Assembly: GCF_009906835.1 (NCBI RefSeq)
Contig: NZ_CP047652.1
Coordinates: 381,001-445,000 of the forward strand
Length of the DNA: 64,000 nt
Direction of reading: 5' to 3'
DNA from: Aristophania vespae
GTDB taxonomy: Bacteria > Pseudomonadota > Alphaproteobacteria > Acetobacterales > Acetobacteraceae
Positions within the stretch are counted from its first letter, which is position 1; every line of letters begins with the position of its first letter. Positions 27,493 to 38,133 of the stretch are shown here, one piece after another. A model generated the notes under the pieces. The model was given only the letters and a program-made list of their open reading frames with translations. It had not been told where the DNA came from and made no database searches. A program made the position numbers and the translations under genes.

Positions 27493-28395
27493 ATGGGGCG
27501 GTTTCTGACCTTTGCCATGGTGGCGCCTATAGCGTCCTTTGGCTCATTGGCTGTGGGAGAAGAGCGTGGAAGTTGGGAAAGACCTGCCCGTTCAGCTGTA
27601 CTCGGTTTAATTGCTTCATGCCTGGGCCTTACACGCGAGGAAGAAGAAGCTCACCGAAAATTATCAGATAGTTGCGGTATCGCAATATTATATCACAGCT
27701 CTAAAACTACTATAAGGGACTTTCATACAGCGCAGATGGCCCAAACCCAGCGTAATGAATATTATGCAACAAGAGCCGATGAAATCATGAGAGGAAAACT
27801 CTCTACTGTCGTATCAAAGCGTGATTATCGCACAGGCATATGGCACATTGGTGCATTATGGTTGCGTGATCATGCAGATGGATGGTCTCTAGAACAGCTG
27901 CAACAGGCTATGAATAAGCCTGTATTTACACCTTATCTGGGTCGTAAGTCATGTCCACTGGCTCTTCCATTAGCGCCTGAAATAATAAAAGCTGATACAG
28001 CGAGTGAAGCACTTCTAATACGTTATGAAAATGGAAAAGAAGTAAAAATTGCTTTAAATGACGAAGACAAGAGCGGAAATCTTCACAAGAATGACAATAA
28101 AGAGACAAATGAAATAAAGAAAAAATCTAGGAATAATTTAATAAACTCCTTTTTTTATACCTCCTGGAATCGTGACAACATCAAAACAAAAACATTTCGA
28201 GAGTATTTTACAGGTAAAGATGATAATGATGATGTCAGAATTGCAATGGATGCACAAGACGTGCCGGATCATCAGGGGGCCTTTGAGGTCACGCATTATA
28301 TAAATCGTCATGACCAGCCTATTTCAAGAGTGAAGTGGGAATTTGGCTTGCGTAGTGAAGCTCTTTTGACTCTGAAAAAGGAGAAGCAGGCATGA
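27493..28395 (+). CDS. cas5e: Cascade Cas5e (CasD), unusually long
   Basis: 300 residues, against roughly 225-250 in well-known type I-E Cas5 proteins. The N-terminal core is conserved (LTFAMVAPIASFG, RPARSAVLGLIASCLGL). The extra length is a Lys/Asn/Asp-rich segment around residues 175-235 before the C-terminal ISRVKWEFGLR. It caps the 5' handle of crRNA. The last four bases overlap cas6e (ATGA). Confidence 0.87.
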   Translation: MGRFLTFAMVAPIASFGSLAVGEERGSWERPARSAVLGLIASCLGLTREEEEAHRKLSDSCGIAILYHSSKTTIRDFHTAQMAQTQRNEYYATRADEIMRGKLSTVVSKRDYRTGIWHIGALWLRDHADGWSLEQLQQAMNKPVFTPYLGRKSCPLALPLAPEIIKADTASEALLIRYENGKEVKIALNDEDKSGNLHKNDNKETNEIKKKSRNNLINSFFYTSWNRDNIKTKTFREYFTGKDDNDDVRIAMDAQDVPDHQGAFEVTHYINRHDQPISRVKWEFGLRSEALLTLKKEKQA

Positions 28396-29072
28396 GTGGT
28401 CCTTTTTTGTCTCGTGTATCTTTACGTCGGGATCTTTCTACTCGAGTTGTGGCAGGTCTAATTGACAAATCCCTGAATAATGAGCGAGAGCTTGTAGCCC
28501 ATTCATTATTATGGACGCTTTTTGGTGATGATCCGGAAAGAAAACGTGATTTTTTATGGCTTGAAACTGAGCCTAGACATTATTTAATTCTTTCAGAACG
28601 TGAGGCTGTAGATAGGCATAATCTTTTCAATATCGAAACTAAATTATTTCAGCTAAGCGTGAAAAAGGGCGATTATCTGAACTTTTCGTTACGGGCAAAT
28701 GCAACGATAGCGCGTAAATTGCCTGAACAGAAAAGGGGTGTCAGGCACGATATCGTTATGAATGCTTTATATAAAATCCCTAAAGAAGAACGTTCTTTAA
28801 AAAGAGATATTCTTACCCAAAAGGTCGGTTGTGAGTGGCTTGCTCATCAGGGAGAACTATCGGGTTTCGAATTAAGTGAAGATTTTTTTGTAACGTCAAC
28901 ATCTGTTTTAAGCTTGGCGCGAAAATATAAAAAACCAGCAATATTCGGTGTGATGGAAATGAGAGGCACATTAAAAGTTACTGATCCGGAAAAATTATTG
29001 AACAAAGTGAGGTCTGGCTTTGGTCGGGCGCGTGCTTTTGGCTGCGGTCTTATGCTCATAAAACCTGCATAA
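28392..29072 (+). CDS. cas6e: crRNA-processing endoribonuclease Cas6e (CasE)
   Basis: 226 residues with two ferredoxin-like folds. AHSLLWTLFGDD near residue 37 holds the candidate catalytic His, and the glycine-rich loop SGFGRARAFGCGLMLI is near the C terminus. It cuts pre-crRNA in each repeat and stays bound to the 3' handle. Intact and coupled to cas5e. Confidence 0.9.
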   Translation: MSGPFLSRVSLRRDLSTRVVAGLIDKSLNNERELVAHSLLWTLFGDDPERKRDFLWLETEPRHYLILSEREAVDRHNLFNIETKLFQLSVKKGDYLNFSLRANATIARKLPEQKRGVRHDIVMNALYKIPKEERSLKRDILTQKVGCEWLAHQGELSGFELSEDFFVTSTSVLSLARKYKKPAIFGVMEMRGTLKVTDPEKLLNKVRSGFGRARAFGCGLMLIKPA

Positions 29073-29080
29073 CCAAAAAA

Positions 29081-30358
<1,278 letters not shown>

Positions 30359-30504
30359 ACTAAACTACCAGACAAATAAGAATAAGCGGCAATCTGAAGA
30401 CCGTTTTTTGAAGTTTTGTCTCTGCCTAAAAACATAGCTTAAAAGCTGCTCGATTTTTTGATAGAGAATTTCCCTATATATACAATAATAGCGTCCAACA
30501 AAAA

Positions 30505-30592
30505 ACTTTCCCGCGCGTGCGGGGATGAACCGGGAAGGATGGGCGTTCATCTCACCTATTAAAGAGTTCCTTCCATGCGTGGAGACGAACCT
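30505..30592 (+). CRISPR. Minimal type I-E CRISPR array, downstream of cas2
   Basis: A good repeat at 30505-30532 (TTTCCCGCGCGTGCGGGGATGAACCG core), a spacer of about 31 nt, and a degenerate repeat at 30564-30591 (TTCCATGCGTGGAGACGAACC core). That is one spacer only. Its sequence is closest to the repeats of the decayed array at 228-493. Confidence 0.75.
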
Positions 30593-32032
30593 CTGGGCTT
30601 TTATTGTGGTCCGAAATTAGGGGGGTAATATGCAGTGTGAGGGCAATGAAGAACAAATAAACGATTAGAGAAGCGGCTTTGCTAGATTAATTAGATACCA
30701 TATGTCAGTTATATAAAACTGGGCTCGAGGACGTACTTATGTCCTACCCTAGATAGTCTTATGAGAGGCGAAAATTAGGGAGTTTCTTAAAGAGACCCTT
30801 ACAACAGCTAATTATATAGAGTTAAATCACGTTAAAAACTTAGTGGATGACGCTAGTAATGACGGCAAAAAGCGTTCAGTGCGTGTACGGAGTAAACCGG
30901 TTGGGCTGATTGGCGTTATACAAAATTTTGGTGCGATCTGTATCCATAAAAATGGCGACAATATGCGTTGCGATAGCAATGCAGAAATAAATAATCCGCA
31001 TGATTGCACTGAAATTATAAGACTATCGCAAAGTGTTTTTGCCAGATCAGTAAAATGCTGTTTGTCGAGAATTCAGAACCAGGTTTGAGGACGTGCTTAT
31101 ATCCTACCAAACGTGGTGATATGGGTTGCAAAAAACAGGAATTTTTTTAAAGAAAATCTGTTTCTAAGCAAATATAAAATAGACCAAATTAATTTAAGTA
31201 CGGGCTAGCAAGTCATGTTAGTCAAAGCAGGTATTTTTCGTCTGTGCAAAGAAAAAATATTTGCAGTTAAGGTAAAGTCAAAAAAAAGACCTGGGTAACG
31301 TTCTTTCTAAGATGTTTTTTGGTCCAGTGTATAATTACCAATGTACAATAATCTAATTGCCTCTCTTTACAGGAGATGAAAGGTCGGATTACTCATAAGT
31401 TGTGGCTCAAAAAAATCTCATATCTGTGTAAAGATTTAATCAAATAGAGGTCTATCTAGTCTGTGCCCACAAAAAAATTAGAATTTTGAGCTGATCTAAA
31501 ACGCACTTTCGCTCGAGCTAAGTTAAAATCCATGAGATTGTGTTTCACAGTTACCCTATCCCTATAAGGCCTTATTAGGGCTAACACTACATAGTTCTTT
31601 TCTCGATAAAAAAGGCATCCCTAAACTAAAATGTTCAAATCGGAACATTTTGGAAAGGAATTCTTCATATTTGTAACGTTTTTGTGAAAATTATCATAAA
31701 ATTTATTACGTAAGTTACTGCAATGGTTAAGAAAAGATAAAAGAAGGTTTCTTACTAATACACTTTACATTTTTTTAAGTTTAGGTTGAGAAAAAGACAC
31801 TAAGTGCAGTTTCGCAAGATAAATTCATATTAATGACTTTATATAGGTAATTAAATAATTATATATAATCATACTGAAAAGTTAAGTAAAAATTTAAATT
31901 TAATTCGTTAAAAACTTTTTTTGTTAAGTAATTTATCTGACATTAAAATATTCGATATAATTAATTTAATACTATTTAAATAAATATGATGAATTGTTGT
32001 TTTTGGTAAAGTTTAATGGTGAGGGTTTAGTG
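30593..32032. other. Non-coding region with weak repeats
   Basis: About 1.4 kb with no supported gene. A degenerate CRISPR-like repeat lies at 30873-30899 (GTGCGTGTACGGAGTAAACCG). An approximately 75-nt segment at 30723-30800 recurs at 31083-31160 with about a third of its bases changed, centred on the small hairpin AGGACGTACTTATGTCCT. The last 300 nt before galU are very AT-rich and should hold its promoter. Confidence 0.45.
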
Positions 32033-32902
32033 ATGAGTTCTTATAAGGTTAGAAAGGCTGTAATACCAGCAGCCGGGTTAGGTACGCGATTTCTTCCGAT
32101 AACCAAAACAATTCCTAAAGAATTATTGCCGATTATCGATCGCCCGTTAATAGAGTTTACCATTAATGAGGCACGAGATGCTGGAATTGAAGAAATTTGT
32201 TTGGTTTCAGGTAGGGGCAAAGATGCGATAATTGACTATTTTGACCCTTGTGAAAATTTGCAGCGTCATTTGAAAGAAAAGAAAAAATACGACCTTGCAC
32301 AAACTGTGCGTGAGTCAGGGCTTAGTGAGGGGCAATTATGTGCAGTGCGCCAGCTACAGCCTCTTGGTTTAGGACATGCTATTTGGTGTGCACGGTCATT
32401 TATTGAATCCGAACCATTTGCTGTCCTTTTGCCTGATGATTTGATCTTGGGTGAAAAAGGTTGTTTGACCGAACTTCTGGAAGTTTATAACGAATATGGC
32501 GGCAATGTTCTTGCTGTAAAGGGTGTTCAAAAATCGCAAGTTAACAAATATGGGATTGTTGAATATTCAGAGAGGGAAGGGTCGATTTATAAGGCTACAA
32601 ACCTTATTGAAAAGCCATCTCCCCAGGAAACCCATTCAAGTTTGGCAATTATCGGGCGTTATGTTCTGAATGCTTCAGTAATGAAACATTTAGGACTAAA
32701 AAAAACAGGCAGTGGTGGTGAGATTCAGCTCACAGATGCAATGAAGCTCATGCTCAAAGAAGAAGAATTTAGAGGTTTTTCTTTTTCAGGGCGGCATTTT
32801 GATTGCGGCTGCAAATCTGAGTATTTGCTTGCTCAAATAGAAGCGGGATTAAAAGATCCCTCAATGAAGCCTGCTATTCAAGACTATATTAATCATTGCT
32901 AA
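32033..32902 (+). CDS. galU: UTP-glucose-1-phosphate uridylyltransferase GalU
   Basis: 289 residues. The nucleotidyltransferase motif GLGTRFLPITKTIPKELLPI (split by the usual Lys) is near the N terminus, followed by LPDDLIL and VEYSEREG. It makes UDP-glucose, the donor expected for the MdoH-like enzyme three genes on. ATG 32033 (MSSYKV) follows GTGAGGG; upstream in-frame starts lack a ribosome site. First gene of a four-gene operon with gaps of 13 nt or less. Confidence 0.9.
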   Translation: MSSYKVRKAVIPAAGLGTRFLPITKTIPKELLPIIDRPLIEFTINEARDAGIEEICLVSGRGKDAIIDYFDPCENLQRHLKEKKKYDLAQTVRESGLSEGQLCAVRQLQPLGLGHAIWCARSFIESEPFAVLLPDDLILGEKGCLTELLEVYNEYGGNVLAVKGVQKSQVNKYGIVEYSEREGSIYKATNLIEKPSPQETHSSLAIIGRYVLNASVMKHLGLKKTGSGGEIQLTDAMKLMLKEEEFRGFSFSGRHFDCGCKSEYLLAQIEAGLKDPSMKPAIQDYINHC

Positions 32903-32915
32903 ATACAAGGTGCCT

Positions 32916-33947
32916 ATGAAGTGCAAAATAAATAAGAAGCATACTTATTATTTAGCTATGCTCTTATGTAGTGCTTATTGGCTATTTTTGGCCTCTCCTA
33001 CTTACATTTCTCAATCAGAAATTTTGGTAGAAGAGCGCCAAACTGAGCATGCCGATAAGGTGTTGGGAGCTGACGAGCGTTACGTGATTTCTAAATCTGG
33101 CCGCGCTATTATATCAGCATGGTTGCGGTCAGAGGCACCGTTCAGGTTGATAAATTCTTCCGGTAACCGAGACGGCTTATATTTAGAGAAAAATCCGTTA
33201 TTGCGCTTTTTACATTTTGGGAGATTTCGCGAAACTTATGATTGGCATCGTTGGCAAAAATTTCGAAAAAGCTTACGTGTCGCAGAACATGCTGAAAGTC
33301 TTGCAGTTACATTCCAAAGCTATGACCCCAAAACGTCATATGATGTTTTAAAAGATGTTATAAACGGGGCTCAAAATTATATTTATAATCTCTCAAAAAA
33401 AGACGATACGCTTTACTTAAATAGAGAGAAATATTCAGCTGACTTTTATAAATATAAAATAGATGATCTTATTTCTGCTAAGGACAATGCTGGCAGTGTA
33501 GGCGACCAAAATCTTTTACAGGCTGAGCTGCCTACAATTTATGAGCGTAAAGAACATTTGTTAGAAGAAATGCAGCGTGCTTCAATGTCTTCGGCAGTAA
33601 GAAAGAATAATTACGGAAATAACTCACCAGGGATTTCTAACTTAGAAGTTGAACGCCAGGTAGATAAAAATGAAATAAAAAAAGTAGAAGAACAAATATC
33701 AGTCGTTCGAAACAAAATGCCTCAAGCTATTCTTAAAAACGAACTATTTAAATCTATGGTCGCAAACTTTGTACATTACGACCACCCCATTATGGGTACG
33801 GATAATGAGCTTTATATGCCGCTTTATAAAGTCGTTCTTGTTAGTGAGCCTTCTTTATTTGGACAAGAATTTGGGCCGCATCGGCTCAGGGCAATTCTCA
33901 TTTCCATCTTTTTAATTAGTCTTATCTATTGGGTCGTAAAGGACTGA
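32916..33947 (+). CDS. KpsE/Wzz-like polysaccharide co-polymerase
   Basis: About 343 residues with membrane segments near both ends (about 10-28 and the last 20) and a long periplasmic part with helical, Lys/Glu-rich regions (about 165-260). PTYISQSEILVEE near the first segment fits KpsE/BexC/CtrB inner-membrane export proteins. The ending GPHRLRAILISIFLISLIYW is typical. No tyrosine kinase domain. ATG 32916 follows AAGG. Confidence 0.72.
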   Translation: MKCKINKKHTYYLAMLLCSAYWLFLASPTYISQSEILVEERQTEHADKVLGADERYVISKSGRAIISAWLRSEAPFRLINSSGNRDGLYLEKNPLLRFLHFGRFRETYDWHRWQKFRKSLRVAEHAESLAVTFQSYDPKTSYDVLKDVINGAQNYIYNLSKKDDTLYLNREKYSADFYKYKIDDLISAKDNAGSVGDQNLLQAELPTIYERKEHLLEEMQRASMSSAVRKNNYGNNSPGISNLEVERQVDKNEIKKVEEQISVVRNKMPQAILKNELFKSMVANFVHYDHPIMGTDNELYMPLYKVVLVSEPSLFGQEFGPHRLRAILISIFLISLIYWVVKD

Positions 33948-33950
33948 TAA

Positions 33951-35048
33951 ATGCGTAGCTATATGATTTGGGGAACGTTATTTATTGTGTCCCTCACGGG
34001 TTGTAGTCTGCCAACTTCTGGACCAACGAGACAGGCTGTTATTGAGGCATTTAAACAAAAAATCATCAATATTGATGAGAACGTGGCCAACCAGATGAAC
34101 ATGACCGAGCATCAGGAACGTCTGACACGAGAGCGAGAAAGTCTTGCGAGGTTGCGTAGTTCATTTCGGTTAAGTTCAACCACTATTCAAAAAGGCGATA
34201 ATATACTTGTAAAAATAGCAAGTTTTACGCCTGAAAATGTCTCTGCTCCCGGTGTTGATCGTTTGTTAGAAGGATTTCGGATAAAAAATATCGGCAGTTA
34301 TATTGTTGCGGAAGACGGCAAGGTCGATCTGCCATATATTGGGCGACTACATCTGGCAGGGCAGAGCAATGATCGTGCACGTCAGACTATCCAGAATGCT
34401 TATATGCGGTCGGCCTTATTTGTCAGACCTTATGTTTCAATTGAGGTTGAGGGGAATGGGAGTAATGGCATTGCTGTTACAGGTGATGTCAGCAAGCCAA
34501 AAATTCTTGCATGGCAGCCAGGAGGCATTGATATTGCAAGGGCGCTTACTCTTACAGATACAGGCAATAAAGAAAGTAATCATTCAAGAGATGAGACACA
34601 TGCCATTGTCGAAGTTGTCAGAAGGAGTGAAGTCTATAAAATTGCTTATGACGTAGCTTTGAGAGAATCTATTCCACTTTCTCCTGGCGATAAAATTATC
34701 GTTATGCGCAAACCTTCTGTAAGAACAACGATTGCAGGGGGTGGTATCCTGCATAATGGCACCTATAAATTTCAACAAAGACCTTCTCTCATGGAAGTTA
34801 TTGCCAGAGCAGGGGGACTTAACGCCAATAATGCAGATATAACAAATATCTTCATATTTAGACGTAATAACAATAACTTAAACGTAATGCGCGTTAACTT
34901 TAGAAAAGGTACTGGCATTACGACTGCTTCTATTTTGCCTATCAAAGATGATGACGTCATTTATGCGCCAGAAGCTCGTATTGTTCCTTGGTTGCGTGTT
35001 TTAAATATTGCATTCCAACTTGCTTTACCCGCAGCGGTGATGAAATAA
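33951..35048 (+). CDS. Wza/KpsD-like outer-membrane polysaccharide export lipoprotein
   Basis: 365 residues. The lipobox is SLTGC with Cys18. A poly-export domain (IKNIGSYIVAEDGKVDLPYIGRLHLAG) and SLBB-type domains follow (AVTGDVSKPKI, and ILHNGTYKFQQRPSLMEVIARAGG). It is expected to form the outer-membrane channel. It begins 3 nt after the KpsE-like gene, and its stop overlaps the next start (TAATG). Confidence 0.82.
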   Translation: MRSYMIWGTLFIVSLTGCSLPTSGPTRQAVIEAFKQKIINIDENVANQMNMTEHQERLTRERESLARLRSSFRLSSTTIQKGDNILVKIASFTPENVSAPGVDRLLEGFRIKNIGSYIVAEDGKVDLPYIGRLHLAGQSNDRARQTIQNAYMRSALFVRPYVSIEVEGNGSNGIAVTGDVSKPKILAWQPGGIDIARALTLTDTGNKESNHSRDETHAIVEVVRRSEVYKIAYDVALRESIPLSPGDKIIVMRKPSVRTTIAGGGILHNGTYKFQQRPSLMEVIARAGGLNANNADITNIFIFRRNNNNLNVMRVNFRKGTGITTASILPIKDDDVIYAPEARIVPWLRVLNIAFQLALPAAVMK

Positions 35049-37252
35049 TGGTTGAAACTTCAACAAGTAAAGCTTCGGAGAGGCAGGATCAGTCAATTTT
35101 CCTGTCTCGTAGAATGTCAAAACGGCGTATTTCAATTGGGGGTGTAACCGCCAACCCTAAAGAAACCAAATCAATTATAGGGCTGGCCAATCTTAAGTCT
35201 CTTGTGCCGACGACTTATCACCGGTCTGTGTCATTTAGACGCTCTCTGAATGTTGTAATATCTGGAACCTTGGCACTGCTTTCAACAGCTATATGTTATG
35301 AGTCTATCGCTGGAATTTTCTCAATTCCGGTAGTTATAGATATATTTTGCGTCATCTTTTTCATTTTATCTTATCACGCAACGACCAGCTTATCTAAATT
35401 AATACTAGGTAATTTGTGTTACCTATTAGTTGATCGTAAGACTAAAGACCCTGCCATTGCCGAGCGTCTTAATCCTGGCACGTTAGTGGCGGTTTTATAT
35501 CCGGTTTATAATGAAGATCCTTCACGCATCATAGGTAATATTCTTGCAACATGGGAGCAGTTAAAGCGAATTGATGGTGCTGCTGCCCATTATGAATTTT
35601 TTGTTCTTTCCGATAGTCGTACAATCCTAAAACGAGTCTGCGAAGAAAAAGCCATTATGGAAGCGCGAAAAATCGCGCCAGACCTGCGTATAACCTATCG
35701 GTGGAGATCAATTAACTCTCACGCAAAGCTAGGTAATGTAATGGATTTTCTGCGGAGATATTCTGCAGACTTTAAATATATGCTTGTTATGGATGCGGAT
35801 TCTCTTATGAGTGGGGAGGCAGTTCATACATTATCATTAATTAGTGAAGCTAATGATAAAATAGGCATAGTGCAAACAAATCCAATACCAATAATGAGAA
35901 CATCAATATTTGGTAGAATGCTACAATTTGCATGTGAGATTTATGGAGCGCCCTTTTTTAAGGCCATTAAACATTACCATTTGAGTGATGCTTTTTATAT
36001 CGGCCATAATGCCATTATCAGGCTAGAGCCCTTTGTTAAGCATTGCATTTTGCCTAAACTTGAAGGAGAGCCCCCCTGGGGTGGTAAGCCTCTAAGCCAT
36101 GACTTAGTAGAAGCCGCCTTGATGGCCAAGCATGGTTATGATGTGTGGTTTATACCCGAAATTGACGGAAGTTATGAAGAAATTCCCTCAAATATTATAT
36201 CGTTTCTGATCCGTGAACGCCGCTGGATGCAGGGAAATATTCAAAATATTCGCGTCGCTTTAGGGTTTGGGTTAAAGCATATACATAGAGACCTTCTAAT
36301 GTCGGGCTTTATGGCTTATTTTTCTTCAATATTTTGGTCATTATTTATTCTGATTATGACCGTCATGAGATTAGGATTTCATAGCGGACATGAAATTCAC
36401 GAACCAAATTCTGGTATGGTTTTTGGAACAAGCAAGCTCTTAATATACTCATTAGTTCTTTTATTTCTTCCCAGAGTCATTGGTATTATTTACTGCTTTA
36501 TTACTAAAGCCTACAAACATTATGGCGGTGCTGTATCGGTTATATTTTCATGCATAATTGATACGATATTTTCTTCTCTATTTGCGCCAATTGTTATGAT
36601 TTTTGTCGTCAGATTTTTCTTAATGTATATCAAATCAATGCCTGTAAAATGGGGGACTCAGGATAGAGATGATGATGCCTTGCCATGGAGTATGTGTATC
36701 AAGAGCTTTTCTATTCCTATAGCTTGCGGCGTAGCTTTGCTTTTTATGAACATGCCAGTGACAATTAATGACATTTTATATGATCCTGACCTTTTCGAGC
36801 ATATGATTCCGCCACTTTCGCTGGAAAGTCAGTTTTTGTGGTCATGCCCAATGGTTTTTGCTCTTATTATGAGTGCAGTCACGGGGCGCGTGAGCTCTCG
36901 TAGTATGACAGATTTTTTTAATAAAAAGCTTTTTGTCACAAAAGAAGAATTTCTTCGTCCAGAAATTATTACACTAATGACAAAATATACGAGTTTGATG
37001 GAAGATAAACTTTCTTGTCTAAATTCTGATGATGAGGCGATTGCCTATGCTTATCATGATGCAGAATTTTTCAATCATCATATGCATTATACGTTTAATC
37101 GACAGTCCAGGTTGAGTGATCATTTAGACAAAATTGAGAAAAAGAACGAAATATTTATTGCGGCTTTTTATAACAGAGCTGACTATAAAATGCTGTTTAC
37201 ACGGTTTCGCGATAGTTTTGATAATAAATTAGAAGATTCTAAGGTGGCTTAG
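35048..37252 (+). CDS. MdoH/OpgH-like membrane glucosyltransferase
   Basis: 734 residues. Two membrane segments near 60-120 precede a GT2 domain with VAVLYPVYNEDPS, VMDADSLMSG (DxD), and a Q/RxxRW motif (RERRWMQGN). Several membrane segments follow. The match is to periplasmic glucan glucosyltransferases using UDP-glucose. The classical partner MdoG is absent; a Wza-like channel and KpsE-like protein stand in its place, which suggests the glucan is sent to the surface. ATG 35048 overlaps the previous stop. Confidence 0.82.
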   Translation: MVETSTSKASERQDQSIFLSRRMSKRRISIGGVTANPKETKSIIGLANLKSLVPTTYHRSVSFRRSLNVVISGTLALLSTAICYESIAGIFSIPVVIDIFCVIFFILSYHATTSLSKLILGNLCYLLVDRKTKDPAIAERLNPGTLVAVLYPVYNEDPSRIIGNILATWEQLKRIDGAAAHYEFFVLSDSRTILKRVCEEKAIMEARKIAPDLRITYRWRSINSHAKLGNVMDFLRRYSADFKYMLVMDADSLMSGEAVHTLSLISEANDKIGIVQTNPIPIMRTSIFGRMLQFACEIYGAPFFKAIKHYHLSDAFYIGHNAIIRLEPFVKHCILPKLEGEPPWGGKPLSHDLVEAALMAKHGYDVWFIPEIDGSYEEIPSNIISFLIRERRWMQGNIQNIRVALGFGLKHIHRDLLMSGFMAYFSSIFWSLFILIMTVMRLGFHSGHEIHEPNSGMVFGTSKLLIYSLVLLFLPRVIGIIYCFITKAYKHYGGAVSVIFSCIIDTIFSSLFAPIVMIFVVRFFLMYIKSMPVKWGTQDRDDDALPWSMCIKSFSIPIACGVALLFMNMPVTINDILYDPDLFEHMIPPLSLESQFLWSCPMVFALIMSAVTGRVSSRSMTDFFNKKLFVTKEEFLRPEIITLMTKYTSLMEDKLSCLNSDDEAIAYAYHDAEFFNHHMHYTFNRQSRLSDHLDKIEKKNEIFIAAFYNRADYKMLFTRFRDSFDNKLEDSKVA

Positions 37253-37277
37253 GAGCGTTTAAAACGTTGAAAGAACA

Positions 37278-37310
37278 AAAAAGCCCCGAGTGATACGGGG
37301 CTTTTTTTTT
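37278..37310 (+). terminator. Strong terminator of the glucan operon
   Basis: AAAAAGCCCCG (37278-37288) pairs with CGGGGCTTTTT (37297-37307), followed by further T residues. Confidence 0.92.
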
Positions 37311-37327
37311 ATCAAAAAAGAAGCTTT

Positions 37328-38083
37328 TTAGCGGATAGTATAACCGCCATCGACGACCAGATTTTCACCATTAACCATGGCGGCGGCATCGCTAACGAGA
37401 TAAGTCACAGCGCAGGCAATTTCGTCAGGTTGGGCAAAGCGTCCTGTTGGTACTTCAGCTCGGAAAGCATCTCCTACAGGGCCAGACCATACTTTTTTGC
37501 CAAGCTCAGTTTCGACAACCGTGGGAGAAATGGCATTGGTTGTGACGCCATGTTTGCCCCATTCAAAAGCCAAAATTTTAGTTAGTCCAAGAATACCGGA
37601 TTTGCTGGCAGTATAAGCAAGGTGGCCATCAAGAGCGACTAAAGCGGCTTGAGAGGCCAAGTTCACAATACGACCATAACCATTTTCACACATTTGAGGC
37701 CCTAAAAGGCGAGAGAACAAGAAAGGGGCTCTCAAATTAATAGAAATTGTCGTGTCCCATGCCTCTATCGTCAGTTTATCGGCAGGAGCAATGAGAGCAA
37801 TTCCTGCATTATTAATGAGGATATCGATTTTGCCAAAGTTTTTAAGAGCGGTTTCACAGGCTTTTTGCACAGCTTGCTCATCTGTGACATCGGCTTCAAT
37901 GCCTAAATGATTGGGCCCTAGTTTAGCAGCAGCTTCTTTGACTGAAGGGCTACGGTCCACAAGGCAAAGTTGGGCTCCCTGTTCTGCCAAACGTTGGGCT
38001 ATGGCATAGCCAATGCCAGAGGCTCCACCTGTAACAAGGGCTGTGCGGTTCTGAAGAGAAAATAAGGTAGAAAAAGGTGTCAT
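37328..38083 (-). CDS. Short-chain dehydrogenase, GolD/DthD-like
   Basis: 251 residues. The NAD-binding motif TGGASGIG is at 18-25, NNAG near 91, and the catalytic Tyr and Lys are in LAYTASKSG. The family interconverts secondary alcohols and ketones. Its place beside a polyol MFS carrier, a dihydroxyacetone-type kinase and RpiB suggests a polyol dehydrogenase (for example D-threitol or a similar tetritol). The substrate is inferred from context. Confidence 0.8.
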   Translation of the reverse strand: MTPFSTLFSLQNRTALVTGGASGIGYAIAQRLAEQGAQLCLVDRSPSVKEAAAKLGPNHLGIEADVTDEQAVQKACETALKNFGKIDILINNAGIALIAPADKLTIEAWDTTISINLRAPFLFSRLLGPQMCENGYGRIVNLASQAALVALDGHLAYTASKSGILGLTKILAFEWGKHGVTTNAISPTVVETELGKKVWSGPVGDAFRAEVPTGRFAQPDEIACAVTYLVSDAAAMVNGENLVVDGGYTIR

Positions 38084-38133
38084 TTTATTTACCTCAAAAA
38101 TATTAAGCGAAGAATGTTAATTGTTACAAAACA

